64,000 nt of DNA from Pseudarthrobacter sp. NamB4 (GTDB taxonomy: Bacteria > Actinomycetota > Actinomycetes > Actinomycetales > Micrococcaceae). The DNA lies in NCBI RefSeq assembly GCF_005796185.1, contig NZ_VAHM01000019.1, forward strand, positions 22,392 through 86,391, read 5' to 3'. Below the pieces are notes generated by a model. That model searched no databases. It was not told where the DNA came from and saw nothing but the letters and a program-made list of their open reading frames with translations. Positions 27,342 to 36,021 of this stretch are shown here, in pieces. Every line of letters starts with the position of its first letter. Position 1 is the stretch's first letter. Position numbers and translations under genes: made by a program.

Positions 27342-30001
27342 TTTTCCCCCATGCTTTGACTGGTGGTCGTTTCTACCACGTTAGAGGCGGGCTCTGACAA
27401 CTCCGTCTCATCCTCTGCACCGGCTCCTGCTGAGGGAGCTTCTTTGCAGGTGAACAGGAACTCTTTGAGGACCTGTGAGCGAGAGGGGTGCCGCAACAGT
27501 GTCATGGTCTTCGATTCGATCTGGCGGATGCGCTCTCGCGTGACGCCGTAGACCCTGCCGATAGCATCGAGAGTCTTCTCCTCACCGTCGTAGATGCCGG
27601 AGCGCATTGCAATGACGCCGGCTTCCCGCTCTGTCAGGGTGTCAAGGACCGCGTGCACTTGGGCCTTGAGCTGTTCCTTGGCGATCTGGTCAAGAACATC
27701 AACGTGCCAGGGATCGAGGAGCTGGTCCGCCAACGGCTCGAGGCCGCCCCTGCCGTCCGGTACAAGGTAGTCCAGCGAACGCACAGGCTGGTCCAGTGAC
27801 AGAAGATGCTCCACTTTTTCAGCCGACTGATCAGTGAGTTTGCCGAGTTCCTCAAAGCTGTATTCGAGGCCCTTCCGGGCGGCGTCACGCTGAATTGCCT
27901 GCACCTTATGGATCTGCTCAACCATGTGGACTGGGAGCCGGATAACCCGTGACTGGTCGGCCAGCGCCCGGGTGACAGCCTGCCGGATCCACCACGTCGC
28001 GTAAGTCGAAAACTTGTAACCCAGGGTGTAGTCGAACTTGCACACGGCCCGATGCAACCCGATATTCCCCTCCTGGATCAGGTCCAGCAGGTCCATGCCC
28101 TGATACACGTACTTCTTGGCGATGGAGATGACCAGCCGGAGGTTCGCCTCGAGCAGGGCGTCCGCGGCGCGTTCGCCGAGCAAGGCAATCGTGCGGAGTT
28201 CCCGGGATTCTTTGCGGCCACGGGCGCTGCCGTCCGCCAGCAGGTGCGCAGCATAGAGGCCAGCCTCGATGTCTTTCGCGAGTTCCACTTCTTGCTCGGC
28301 TGTCAGCAGGTCCGCGCGCCCTGCCCGCTGTAGGTAGTCCGAAACCCCGTCGTCGCTGAAGCCCTCGAGCCCCTGGAGTTCCTCCAGCCAGCCGGAGTCG
28401 TCGAGATCAAACGATGTCGGTGCGCTTTCCTCCTCCACAGAAGGCTCCACCACCGGCGTAGGCGCAGTGCCGCTCTCCGGTCCAGTGCCGTTCCCAGGCG
28501 TGCCCGCTGTCGTCCCGTTAGTCTCGGGTCCTGAAACCTCTTCAGATTCGACGTGGCGGAGGAACTCCTGCAGCCCTTCCAGGTCCGTCTTGATGTCGAA
28601 GAACCCCACGTTGCGTGCGAACGGCAGCACCTTGCCCAGGAATTCCTCGCCCTGGACGTCCGGGTCCTCCACTGTGCCCTTGGAGTAGAGGACAACCAAG
28701 CGGCCGGGCCGTCCGTCGGCCTTCTTGCGGATGACACGGCCGAGCCGCTGCACCATCTGCCGCTGGCTGCGGTTGGCGGCAACGATGATCCCGAGGTCGG
28801 CCTCGGGGACGTCGATGCCTTCGTCGAGGAGCCGCGGCGCGGTCAGAACTTGTGATGCGCCGGTGCGGAAATCCTCCAGGCCCTGCCGGCGGTCGTCCTT
28901 GGCCATACCACTGAACACTGCAGAGGCCGTCGAGCCGAGGGACGTATACAGCTCCTGCGCCCGCCGCGCGGAATCCTGGGTCTGGGTGAAGACCAAGGTC
29001 CCGTTGGACCCATCAACCGTTTCCTTCAGTGCTGCCAGCGCCAGGTATTTTGTCTTGGCTTCGGCCAGCAGGTTGAGCCGCGAGGACATTGCCCGCATGT
29101 ACCGGCGTGCGATTGTTGCTTCCCGGCTGGGCGAGTCCGAAGCGGCCAGCGTGGCCACCGCTGCAATGAACTGCGGGAAGGGCCGGCGGGGAATGCCTGC
29201 GTACGTCTCAAGGTTTCGCGCCGCCTCCACCATCACGGCCGAGAACTCGTCATAGTCGGTCTGTTCCGCAGGGGTCAGATCAACGCCAACCAGAGCGATG
29301 TCGAACGGGGCGATGACTTGGTCCTTCAGCGCGCGGTCGTACCAGAGGTTGTAGATGACGCCGCCGAAGTAGGGTGTCAGGAGGTTCTCGTGCTCACCGT
29401 CCGCCCTTTCAAACGTGGCCGTCAGCCCAAGCCGCCAGGCGTACCCCTCCTGCAGTGCACCGGTGAACATGGGTGCCGCATAACGGTGGCATTCGTCAGC
29501 GATGATGAGGCCGGCCTTGTGGGTGCGGAGCGACTCCCGATTGGACGCCGAGTGAACGATGGCGACGAGGATGTCGACGTCGTCGAGGGAATCAGTCCGG
29601 CCGTCGCCGAGGACACCACGCCGTGCAGCGGGCAGGTCCCGGCGCAGGGACACCAGCCATTGGCGCTGCAGCTCGGCCGTTGGCACCAGGATCAGGACTT
29701 TGATGCCTTGCCGGACGGCTTCAAAAGCGGCGGCGATTCCAACGCGTGTCTTGCCGGAACCGGTCACCGCTTCCACCACACCGCGGCGCGCATTCGAGTG
29801 CCATGCCTTCAGAGCTTCCTGCTGCCAGGGGTAAAGAAAAGCGTAGTCATACGAGGCAGGTACCGCCGCGGGCGGGGCCGGAACGGGCATCCGCGGAAGC
29901 GTTGCAACCGGGTAGGGCCCGGCGTCGGCTAGTTCTGGCATTTCATCCCCCATTGGACGGTTCTCATCTGGTGCCTGAAGAGTATTGCGGGGCACCGACA
30001 A
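27338..30001 (-). CDS. SF2 helicase fused to a sigma70-type factor
   Basis: An 887-aa fusion. Residues 55-480 form an SF2 (DEAD/DEAH, Ssl2/XPB-like) helicase: Walker [10 protein letters not shown] at 77-85, ADECHRY (DECH) at 168-174, [10 protein letters not shown] at 193-202, [10 protein letters not shown] at 418-427. Residues 485-548 are a Gly/Thr/Pro/Glu-rich linker. Residues 553-850 read as a group 1/2 sigma factor: region 1.2 ([20 protein letters not shown]), region 2 ([44 protein letters not shown]), region 3 and region 4 ([32 protein letters not shown]). The start is uncertain. TTG at 30001 lacks a good ribosome site, while ATG at 29941 has GGGGGA 4 bp upstream. It lies 18 bp after the NERD-helicase gene and overlaps the AddB-like gene by 4 bp. 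I know of no described system with this fusion. Confidence 0.92.
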   Translation of the reverse strand: MSVPRNTLQAPDENRPMGDEMPELADAGPYPVATLPRMPVPAPPAAVPASYDYAFLYPWQQEALKAWHSNARRGVVEAVTGSGKTRVGIAAAFEAVRQGIKVLILVPTAELQRQWLVSLRRDLPAARRGVLGDGRTDSLDDVDILVAIVHSASNRESLRTHKAGLIIADECHRYAAPMFTGALQEGYAWRLGLTATFERADGEHENLLTPYFGGVIYNLWYDRALKDQVIAPFDIALVGVDLTPAEQTDYDEFSAVMVEAARNLETYAGIPRRPFPQFIAAVATLAASDSPSREATIARRYMRAMSSRLNLLAEAKTKYLALAALKETVDGSNGTLVFTQTQDSARRAQELYTSLGSTASAVFSGMAKDDRRQGLEDFRTGASQVLTAPRLLDEGIDVPEADLGIIVAANRSQRQMVQRLGRVIRKKADGRPGRLVVLYSKGTVEDPDVQGEEFLGKVLPFARNVGFFDIKTDLEGLQEFLRHVESEEVSGPETNGTTAGTPGNGTGPESGTAPTPVVEPSVEEESAPTSFDLDDSGWLEELQGLEGFSDDGVSDYLQRAGRADLLTAEQEVELAKDIEAGLYAAHLLADGSARGRKESRELRTIALLGERAADALLEANLRLVISIAKKYVYQGMDLLDLIQEGNIGLHRAVCKFDYTLGYKFSTYATWWIRQAVTRALADQSRVIRLPVHMVEQIHKVQAIQRDAARKGLEYSFEELGKLTDQSAEKVEHLLSLDQPVRSLDYLVPDGRGGLEPLADQLLDPWHVDVLDQIAKEQLKAQVHAVLDTLTEREAGVIAMRSGIYDGEEKTLDAIGRVYGVTRERIRQIESKTMTLLRHPSRSQVLKEFLFTCKEAPSAGAGAEDETELSEPASNVVETTTSQSMGEK

Positions 30002-30019
30002 TTTAGGTGAGCAGCGCCA

Positions 30020-31708
30020 CTAACCGTTTTCCAGCGCAGGATTCCACGCCTGGCTCCGGGACAGCGCGAGCTTGAGTTCGCGGCCGCCGGCCTGCTCCAG
30101 CAGCCCGGAATCACCCACAACAACCAGCAAGCTCCGCGCCCGGGACAAGCCGACGTAGAGCTGTTCCCGTGCCCTGCTCATGTCCTTGAACCCGTTGATG
30201 CAGAGGACAACTACGGACCGCTCCAGTCCCTTGAATCCCAGCACATGGCCGTAGAACTCACCGGTGTTGGCGTGGAAGTCCCGCCAGTATTCCTCGGTGG
30301 CATCGCGCTTGAAGTAGTCCAAATGGATGGGGTGGCGGTCCTTGGTGGTGAGGAGCGCGATCTGGTTGTTCGCCCAGCCCTCGTCGATTAGGGCATCCAC
30401 ACAGTCATCGGCGACCTGCAGCGCCCCCTCGGTTGGGCAGTCCACGAACCGCACCGGCAGGCCAGTGCTGCCTCGGGGTGTGAAGTAGTCGCCGGCGAAG
30501 GGTTTGAAGGTCTCGGCGATCTTGCGGGTGTTGCGGAGGTTGTCGTCCACGTGGATGGGCACCAGGGTGGCCATCGGGCCATTGGTGAGGTCCGCCGTCG
30601 CGCCTCCCCACCGCTGGTAGACGTCCTGCCGGTCATCCATAAAGGCGTACACCTCACCGGCGTCGGGGTCGGTGGTGCAGGCGAGCAGCGCGTCCCACCA
30701 GAGAGGAGCGAAGTCCTGCGCTTCATCGACGACGATGGCGTCCAGCCGCTCGTGCGGGTCCATCTCGGCCGCAAGCTCCTTGAGAAGGCGGGGCATCTCG
30801 AGGTCGAAGTAGTCCTGCCCCTTGCCGTCGGGAACGCCGAGCCCGCGCACGTACTCGTGGAACTCGCCCGTAAACACCGGCTTCGCCTGCCGCCGCCATG
30901 TTTCTACACGGTCCTGAAGGTACTGCCCCAAACCTTTGTTGTAGCAGAAGAGGCCCACTCGCTTGCCCTCTTTGCTGAGCATGCGGGCTTTTTCGACGGC
31001 GAGCCAGGTCTTTCCGCTGCCGGCGCCGCCGGTGAAGCGGATCCGGGGGAGCGAGCGGGTGGCCTGAAGCAGCACGGACTGGCGCTCGGTGAGATGGTCC
31101 TGCGCTGCCTCGTCCTCCTGGGATGCGGTGGAAGGTACGACGGCGGTGCCCAGATTTCCGCCCAGCTTGCGGACGACGCGTTCCAGGAAGGCCGGGGCAA
31201 GAGGGGCGGCGCCGCCGCCTTCGTTTTCAATTGCCTGGCGGACGAGCTCCGCGGGGGACTTGCTGTCATCTTTATCGAGGATGAGTGACCGGGGGCAGCC
31301 GGCCATGGTCCAGTTCCGTGGCACGTCGGTATAGGGCAGGCTGACCATGTAGGCGCAGCGGCTGCTGATACGTGAACCTAGCTGGATCTCAAGCCAGTCC
31401 TTGAGCGCATGAAGTGAGCTCTGTGACTGCGCCACGGGGCTTTGGATTCTGCGCTTCTGGTTCCGGTCCGACTGGTACCACTGCCCGTCCATGACGCTGA
31501 CCTGGCCGCCCTTCACCTCGATGGCAGCCATGCCAACGTTGGGCCAGAGGACCAGCAGGTCAATCTCGTACTCATTACGGCCGTCGCGGACCTGGACCGA
31601 GTGGGCCAGGACGCAGTCATCGGGCAGGCTGTTCCTGAGAGCAGTCCAGACGGCCTTTTCCGCGTGATGTCCTTCGCCGAACTCCGGTTCTTCCGGAATG
31701 CACCTCAC
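30020..31708 (-). CDS. NERD nuclease-domain SF1 helicase
   Basis: A 562-aa protein. The N-terminal 150 residues form a NERD domain (nuclease-related): Asp in NEYEIDLLVLWP near residue 50 and Glu-x-Lys in AAIEVKGGQVS at 62-71. An SF1 helicase follows: Walker A RFTGGAGSGKTWLA near 225, VVDEAQDFAPLWW near 325, DNLRNTRKIAETF near 395, and VLGFKGLERSVVVL near 495 with YVGLSRARSLLVVVG near 525. The start is GTG, overlapping the stop of the membrane-protein gene (GTGA). NERD-helicases occur in many defence clusters. It probably acts with the downstream helicase-sigma and AddAB-like proteins. Confidence 0.88.
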   Translation of the reverse strand: MRCIPEEPEFGEGHHAEKAVWTALRNSLPDDCVLAHSVQVRDGRNEYEIDLLVLWPNVGMAAIEVKGGQVSVMDGQWYQSDRNQKRRIQSPVAQSQSSLHALKDWLEIQLGSRISSRCAYMVSLPYTDVPRNWTMAGCPRSLILDKDDSKSPAELVRQAIENEGGGAAPLAPAFLERVVRKLGGNLGTAVVPSTASQEDEAAQDHLTERQSVLLQATRSLPRIRFTGGAGSGKTWLAVEKARMLSKEGKRVGLFCYNKGLGQYLQDRVETWRRQAKPVFTGEFHEYVRGLGVPDGKGQDYFDLEMPRLLKELAAEMDPHERLDAIVVDEAQDFAPLWWDALLACTTDPDAGEVYAFMDDRQDVYQRWGGATADLTNGPMATLVPIHVDDNLRNTRKIAETFKPFAGDYFTPRGSTGLPVRFVDCPTEGALQVADDCVDALIDEGWANNQIALLTTKDRHPIHLDYFKRDATEEYWRDFHANTGEFYGHVLGFKGLERSVVVLCINGFKDMSRAREQLYVGLSRARSLLVVVGDSGLLEQAGGRELKLALSRSQAWNPALENG

Positions 31709-32289
31709 CGCGCCCCAACCTTGGTGTCCTGGAAGGCGGGCAACCCAATCTGGGCGCGGATATCAGCAAGGTCCTGCGTATTCCGGTCGATCTGCTTCAT
31801 CTGTTTCTTTTCGATGATCGAGGAAAGAATGCGATTCGCGATCGCAAAGCCCACCAGCGCAAAGGATGCCCAGCCGGCGGCGATAATAAATTCCGGCATG
31901 GTGAGGAACGCGTTCTTCAGGGCAATGACATTATTTAAGTTGCCCGTCAGGCCGTCCAGGATGTCATTCAACGTGTCGGTGACCGGCTGGAAGAAGGGCC
32001 CTGCAGACAGTTCAGGGCTCTGAAGCGTTGCATCTCTACCGACAGACCAGCGCGGATCCATGAGGTGCGCAAGGATATAGAAGACCACCGCGAGATTGGC
32101 CGCCGCGAAGGCCGCAGTACCTGCAGTGGCGGCGGTGATCAGCCTGGCGGCGATTGTCAGGGGAGTGGACACACGGCTTCCGAGTAAAAACAGGAAGCCG
32201 ACAATCACGGCAACGGACAATACGAGATTCCTGAACGTGTCTACGCTGGCTCCGCTGAGCATTTCCATCACGGGTATCAATCTTTCCAC
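31705..32289 (-). CDS. Membrane protein with cytoplasmic coiled tail
   Basis: A 194-aa protein with hydrophobic helices at about residues 20-38, 45-75 and 135-155, and a polar C-terminal tail rich in Lys, Gln, Asp and Ile (EKKQMKQIDRNTQDLADIRAQI) that looks helical or coiled. The start may be the ATG at 32268 instead of 32289. It is the first gene of the five-gene operon and overlaps the NERD-helicase gene by 4 bp. A role as membrane anchor or sensor for the operon is an inference. Confidence 0.65.
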   Translation of the reverse strand: MERLIPVMEMLSGASVDTFRNLVLSVAVIVGFLFLLGSRVSTPLTIAARLITAATAGTAAFAAANLAVVFYILAHLMDPRWSVGRDATLQSPELSAGPFFQPVTDTLNDILDGLTGNLNNVIALKNAFLTMPEFIIAAGWASFALVGFAIANRILSSIIEKKQMKQIDRNTQDLADIRAQIGLPAFQDTKVGAR

Positions 32290-32668
32290 TGCTGCGCATT
32301 TGCACGCGCACGGTTCTTAGGCTCCGGCCACCGCAGCGTGGTGTTGCTCCTCGCTGAGTTCAGAAGATGTTTCAGATCATATTTGTATCAGCACGGCCCG
32401 TCATTATCGGATTCATGGTTCGCGTCACCAGAAGTTGCATAAATGGAGACTGTCCCGGCGGCCCGAGGAAAATCCCGGAATTGCGGGTTGGATGTGGTCT
32501 GCAAGGGTTCGGGCACCTGAGCGGTTCCCCCCCGGTGACGCGAATTCGGTGGAGTGAGCGGGTGAAAGTTACGACGGCGATGTCCAATCCTGACGAACGA
32601 GCTCGGTGGGCGACTTGGCGTCCGTCTGGTCCAGGCGACACGAAGGGGGGTTTGTTCGACCCACGAGG
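32290..32668. other. Intergenic leader region
   Basis: No gene seen on either strand. The interval holds the leader and candidate promoter of the helicase-sigma operon. Confidence 0.5.
32376..32404 (-). promoter_or_regulatory. Candidate promoter of the helicase-sigma operon
   Basis: On the minus strand ATGACG (32404-32399) and TATGAT (32381-32376) are separated by 17 bp. Transcription would start near 32369, about 80 bp before the first gene. The -35 matches consensus at 4 of 6 positions and the -10 at 5 of 6. The fused sigma factor may use different elements, so this is only the best housekeeping-type candidate. Confidence 0.4.
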
Positions 32669-32926
32669 TCAGCGCGGCTCAAGTAAGCGACGGCGCTTCT
32701 CCTGGGCAATGTAGGCCAGCGCCTTGTGGAGCTCCACGTCATACAACTCCGTAACCAGCGTTACGCGTCGGCCGCATGCTTTCAAAAGCACCATTCGTGC
32801 CTCCTCGGCACCACTCAAATGGAGCGCACGAAGCCCGGCCATGACTTGTTCGACCTGCTGTGCATTCAGCCGTTGGTGTTGAAAAACCAGCCTATTGTGC
32901 CCCCGTATCAAAAACTTCGTAGCCAT
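32669..32926 (-). CDS. Possible small helical protein
   Basis: An 85-codon frame from the ATG at 32926 (MATKFLIRGHNRLVF..). It is strongly helical and charged (LNAQQVEQVMAGLRALHLSGAE, then a basic end EKRRRLLEPR). GGAGG lies 13 bp upstream of the ATG, further than usual. The frame is open further upstream but overlaps the divergent FtsK-like gene there. Same strand as the helicase-sigma operon, about 380 bp upstream of it. No family recognised. Confidence 0.45.
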   Translation of the reverse strand: MATKFLIRGHNRLVFQHQRLNAQQVEQVMAGLRALHLSGAEEARMVLLKACGRRVTLVTELYDVELHKALAYIAQEKRRRLLEPR

Positions 32927-33075
32927 CTGCCATTTGGTTCCTCCAAGTATTTCGAGGCATCTTTGCGAGCCCTTGAGAGCATTATGAATACGAGGTCCGA
33001 CAATTGTTGTGAGGCAGTGTCTGTTCCTGGCAATACACTTTCTTCCAGCCTTCAACCGTGATCGGAGCCTTGCAC

Positions 33076-34407
33076 ATGAATGACCGCCCCGTAATGCTTG
33101 GGACTTTGCCTGACGGCGGGCGTCTCCACCTCTGTGATGCGGCTGAACGTTGGCCGGCAGGCGGAGGAATTCTGCTGATCCGCGGTCAAGCTCCAGCGAC
33201 GACGGGAAGGACATACCTCGACGACATCATCAGCCAGTTTTGCCGTACCAGTGCGACGCACGTTATCGACCTCGTCGGAGGTGACTATGGATGGATGTTG
33301 GAAGGCATGAGGACACTTTCCAGATCCATGGGGGAAGCCTGTATGAAGGTCGGCGAGATTTTTGGGGGAATGCATGAGGATCCGCGCGGTACAACTGTCA
33401 TCGTCAACGGCGCTGAGTTACTCCAGGCTGATGCCCATTCATACTCATCCCTCCTTGCCGAAAAGCTCGACTGGCTAATGTCTCACCCCCCTCAAGGGGG
33501 AGCATCGCTGGTGCTGGCTGGTCGCGACTTGGACATCTCCAAGCTTCTTGTCGGTGGTTTAGGCGATGCCTGCCGGATTCAGTTCGGCAGTCGCAACCAG
33601 ACGGATACCACTCAATACCTGCTCGGCGACCTGAAGGATGCTGTCATTCCTGATGGAACGGCAATTTATGAAGGGCCCGTCGGATCCCCGTCAACCTTTT
33701 TCAATCCCGTTCTAGGACCTGATGGCATAGTCGAGGGGCATGCGTTTCTGGAACTGCCGATTGGGATTGAAGAGGTCAAGTTCTCGACTGCCTGGGCGCA
33801 AAACCTAGTGGTACGGGGTGGTTCACGTCCCGGAAGGTCGGAATTGATCGCAGCGATGGCCATGGCTGCGCAGGAATCTGGAGTTCCTACGTGGGTAGCC
33901 GCGTCCGCCCCGGATTCCGCATTCAGCACCAATTGGCGACATCATCGGGAGGCTATGTCGACAGGAGTCGTGCAGGCGCGGGAACTCCTGCGGCTAGTTT
34001 GCGATCAAGTTTTCCCACGCCTCGATGCTTGTCGAAGGCTGGGCACTAAAGACGTAAGGGACTTTCGGGTTCCTGCGGACTTGGCACGTCCCATCGCTAT
34101 CTTCATTGACGATCTTGATGCCCTTACAAAAGGGAGCGCAGACAAGGCTGTAGTCGAGGAGTCGGCTAAGGCCGTAGAAACCCTGACTGGATTTCTTGCC
34201 AAGACTGCCAGTCAGACTAACGTCTCGCTGGTTGTGGGCACTGCCGGCCGTGGAATCGCGCCATCGGCTGACGTTGGCTGGCTGTGGAACGGTGCCGCCC
34301 AGTTGCAGCTGGCTTCGTCCACGTCCGATCACGGCTCTGATGACACGCCGATGTATTTTGCTGCACCGGGACTTCCTGGCGTCGCGCTGCAAAAAGCAAG
34401 GGTGTAG
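33076..34407 (+). CDS. FtsK/HerA-like protein with two degenerate ATPase modules
   Basis: A 443-aa protein whose two halves have similar order. First half: GGGILLIRGQAPATTGRTYL at the P-loop position, TTVIVNGAELL as Walker B-like strand, then ASLVLAGRDLDIS and RIQFGSRNQTDT. Second half: NLVVRGGSRPGRSELIAAM, AIFIDDLDALTKG, VSLVVGTAGRG, and a terminal YFAAPGLPGVALQKARV, like the FtsK/EccC pattern of a P-loop, an acidic strand, an ATQ-type strand and a GRA-like end. Neither P-loop keeps the Lys (GRT, GRS), so nucleotide hydrolysis is doubtful. I use the ATG at 33076, with CGGAG 8 bp upstream. It converges on the HTH-repeat pair. Family placement is tentative. Confidence 0.6.
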   Translation: MNDRPVMLGTLPDGGRLHLCDAAERWPAGGGILLIRGQAPATTGRTYLDDIISQFCRTSATHVIDLVGGDYGWMLEGMRTLSRSMGEACMKVGEIFGGMHEDPRGTTVIVNGAELLQADAHSYSSLLAEKLDWLMSHPPQGGASLVLAGRDLDISKLLVGGLGDACRIQFGSRNQTDTTQYLLGDLKDAVIPDGTAIYEGPVGSPSTFFNPVLGPDGIVEGHAFLELPIGIEEVKFSTAWAQNLVVRGGSRPGRSELIAAMAMAAQESGVPTWVAASAPDSAFSTNWRHHREAMSTGVVQARELLRLVCDQVFPRLDACRRLGTKDVRDFRVPADLARPIAIFIDDLDALTKGSADKAVVEESAKAVETLTGFLAKTASQTNVSLVVGTAGRGIAPSADVGWLWNGAAQLQLASSTSDHGSDDTPMYFAAPGLPGVALQKARV

Positions 34408-34442
34408 CAAGCAGGCACTTACGCCCATCTTTTCCCTTCACC

Positions 34443-36011
34443 CTAGGACGCATTCCGCAGCGTCTGGACTTCGCCTTCCAGTGCCCGTTCTATTGTGACG
34501 CCACCATCCGGGCCTGGTCCGGCCGGGAACTCACCCGTGCTCCAGCGGAGTTTGTTTGCGTCCTGGCAGCCCCGCCCTTGTCGGAGGCCGCGCACGATCA
34601 CATGTCCTGCCTCACCAACCGGGACCCGCTCCTTGCGCCAGTACGGAATCTCTTCATCCGGTGCTGCCCAGTCATTGTTCTCAAAATAGCGCCTGTTGAT
34701 GGGCCACTCAGCTGCCGGCAGGTACTGCTCAGACACTATTTCGCACCACACACCGTCGGCGCTCGGCGTGGCCTGCGCATAGGGCCGAGTAGTGATCTCC
34801 TCATTGCCGTCGTATTCGATGCGCAGAAAGCTGTTCCATGGCATCTTTGCCAATAGTTGGCCGATGAGTTCGCCTGCTTGGTGCCATTCCTCGGCCTCGC
34901 GCCGAGATTTCGCCTCGTTGATGGCCAAGCTTTCATCCTCAGCTCCAAATGGAAAGCCCCAGTAGAACTCGTGAGTGTCCGGCTCTTGGTCGGCTTCTTC
35001 CTCTTGGGGGAGTATGGCTTCGATGGCGGCTTCCCAGCTACCGTAGCGACGGATGAGCTCTACGGCTGAGGGATGTTCTTCTCCCACGGCGGCGGCCGCG
35101 ATGATCCACTGGTCGTAAAACCCGATGTCCATGGGATTCCCGAATTGCATGCATTCCTCGGTGGAACGGTCGAGGACGTCCAAGTAGTCCAGATCTGTGA
35201 AGCGGTGGTCACTGGACAGAAGTCGCAGTCCCACCGAGTTCAGCAAACTTTCCCAGGACCCGTGACCATAGCGTGCACGCAAGGTTCGTCCCGCAACGGG
35301 CCAAGGATCATCTGGGTCGTTCGTAATTAAACCAAGGCGCCTCGACGCTGCCTGCATAGCGCTCTCGTAGTCCTCGTGAGAAATGGTCGTGATTGTTCTA
35401 GCTCGGATAGCAAGAGCTGTAGTTTCGATGACGGCTAGAATCTCTGCCATGCGCCGATATGGCAAGCGTGAATTCAGAATTCTCCGGAGCTCCGACACCG
35501 CGGTGAGGGACATCTTTCCCAAGGCCAATTGGTAGTCCGGTTCTATTTGGTGGTGGACTCCCGCGAGATAAAGCAGGCTTAGCTTGTCACCAACCCGCCG
35601 TGCCGGGATCTCCTCGACCGGTTGACCCCCGGGAATGCCCGGGATGTGCAGCAGCTCCGCGGCGGTCGGGATGTCGATGGAAATACCAAGTGCTTTTAAA
35701 ATTTTGGGTATTTCATCGCGATCAATTTCCGAGGCGTGGAGCCGTTCAACCATTTCCTCATTGGCGAGCAGTACCTCGTTGGTGGCCGACGCGCGCCGTC
35801 GAACCGCGCGTGAGCGCTCCAACTCGTCGCTTGGGCTAGTTTCCGCCATGATCAGGAGGCAGACCTCTTCAAGGTCGCACTCCGCCTCCCTGGCGATCGC
35901 ACGGAGGGGATCGCCCTTCCTATACGAGTCCATAAAGTCAGACTCGATTATCCAGTCTGACGGCACACGAATGCCCACATGGTGCTGTTCCTTGCCGACA
36001 ATTTCCCCCAA
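34443..36011 (-). CDS. HTH/repeat protein with TY-Chap-like C-terminal extension
   Basis: A 522-aa protein, a divergent paralogue of the gene just upstream (36022-37053). The two align along the whole first 330 residues. Shared order: an N-terminal HTH-like segment (KGDPLRAIAREAECDLEEV), a charged helical region, the modules RTLRARYGHGSWESLLNSVGL and ELIRRYGSWEAAIEAI (the paralogue has KRFGGWNEALEAMGI and IYGTWADALRS). The extra 190 residues (NSFLRIEYDGNEEI, EIVSEQYLP, PVGEAGHVIVRGLR, LRWSTGEFPAGPGPDGG) resemble the TY-Chap chaperone-like domain of actinobacterial conflict operons. It lies 10 bp after its paralogue. The HTH is weaker here than in the paralogue. Confidence 0.65.
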   Translation of the reverse strand: MGEIVGKEQHHVGIRVPSDWIIESDFMDSYRKGDPLRAIAREAECDLEEVCLLIMAETSPSDELERSRAVRRRASATNEVLLANEEMVERLHASEIDRDEIPKILKALGISIDIPTAAELLHIPGIPGGQPVEEIPARRVGDKLSLLYLAGVHHQIEPDYQLALGKMSLTAVSELRRILNSRLPYRRMAEILAVIETTALAIRARTITTISHEDYESAMQAASRRLGLITNDPDDPWPVAGRTLRARYGHGSWESLLNSVGLRLLSSDHRFTDLDYLDVLDRSTEECMQFGNPMDIGFYDQWIIAAAAVGEEHPSAVELIRRYGSWEAAIEAILPQEEEADQEPDTHEFYWGFPFGAEDESLAINEAKSRREAEEWHQAGELIGQLLAKMPWNSFLRIEYDGNEEITTRPYAQATPSADGVWCEIVSEQYLPAAEWPINRRYFENNDWAAPDEEIPYWRKERVPVGEAGHVIVRGLRQGRGCQDANKLRWSTGEFPAGPGPDGGVTIERALEGEVQTLRNAS

Positions 36012-36021
36012 TGCTTCTCGC

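Noticed and set aside
32669..33214. Extended 181-codon form of the small helical protein
   Set aside because: The upstream half overlaps the divergent FtsK-like gene and is arginine-rich shadow sequence; only the part from 32926 looks protein-like.
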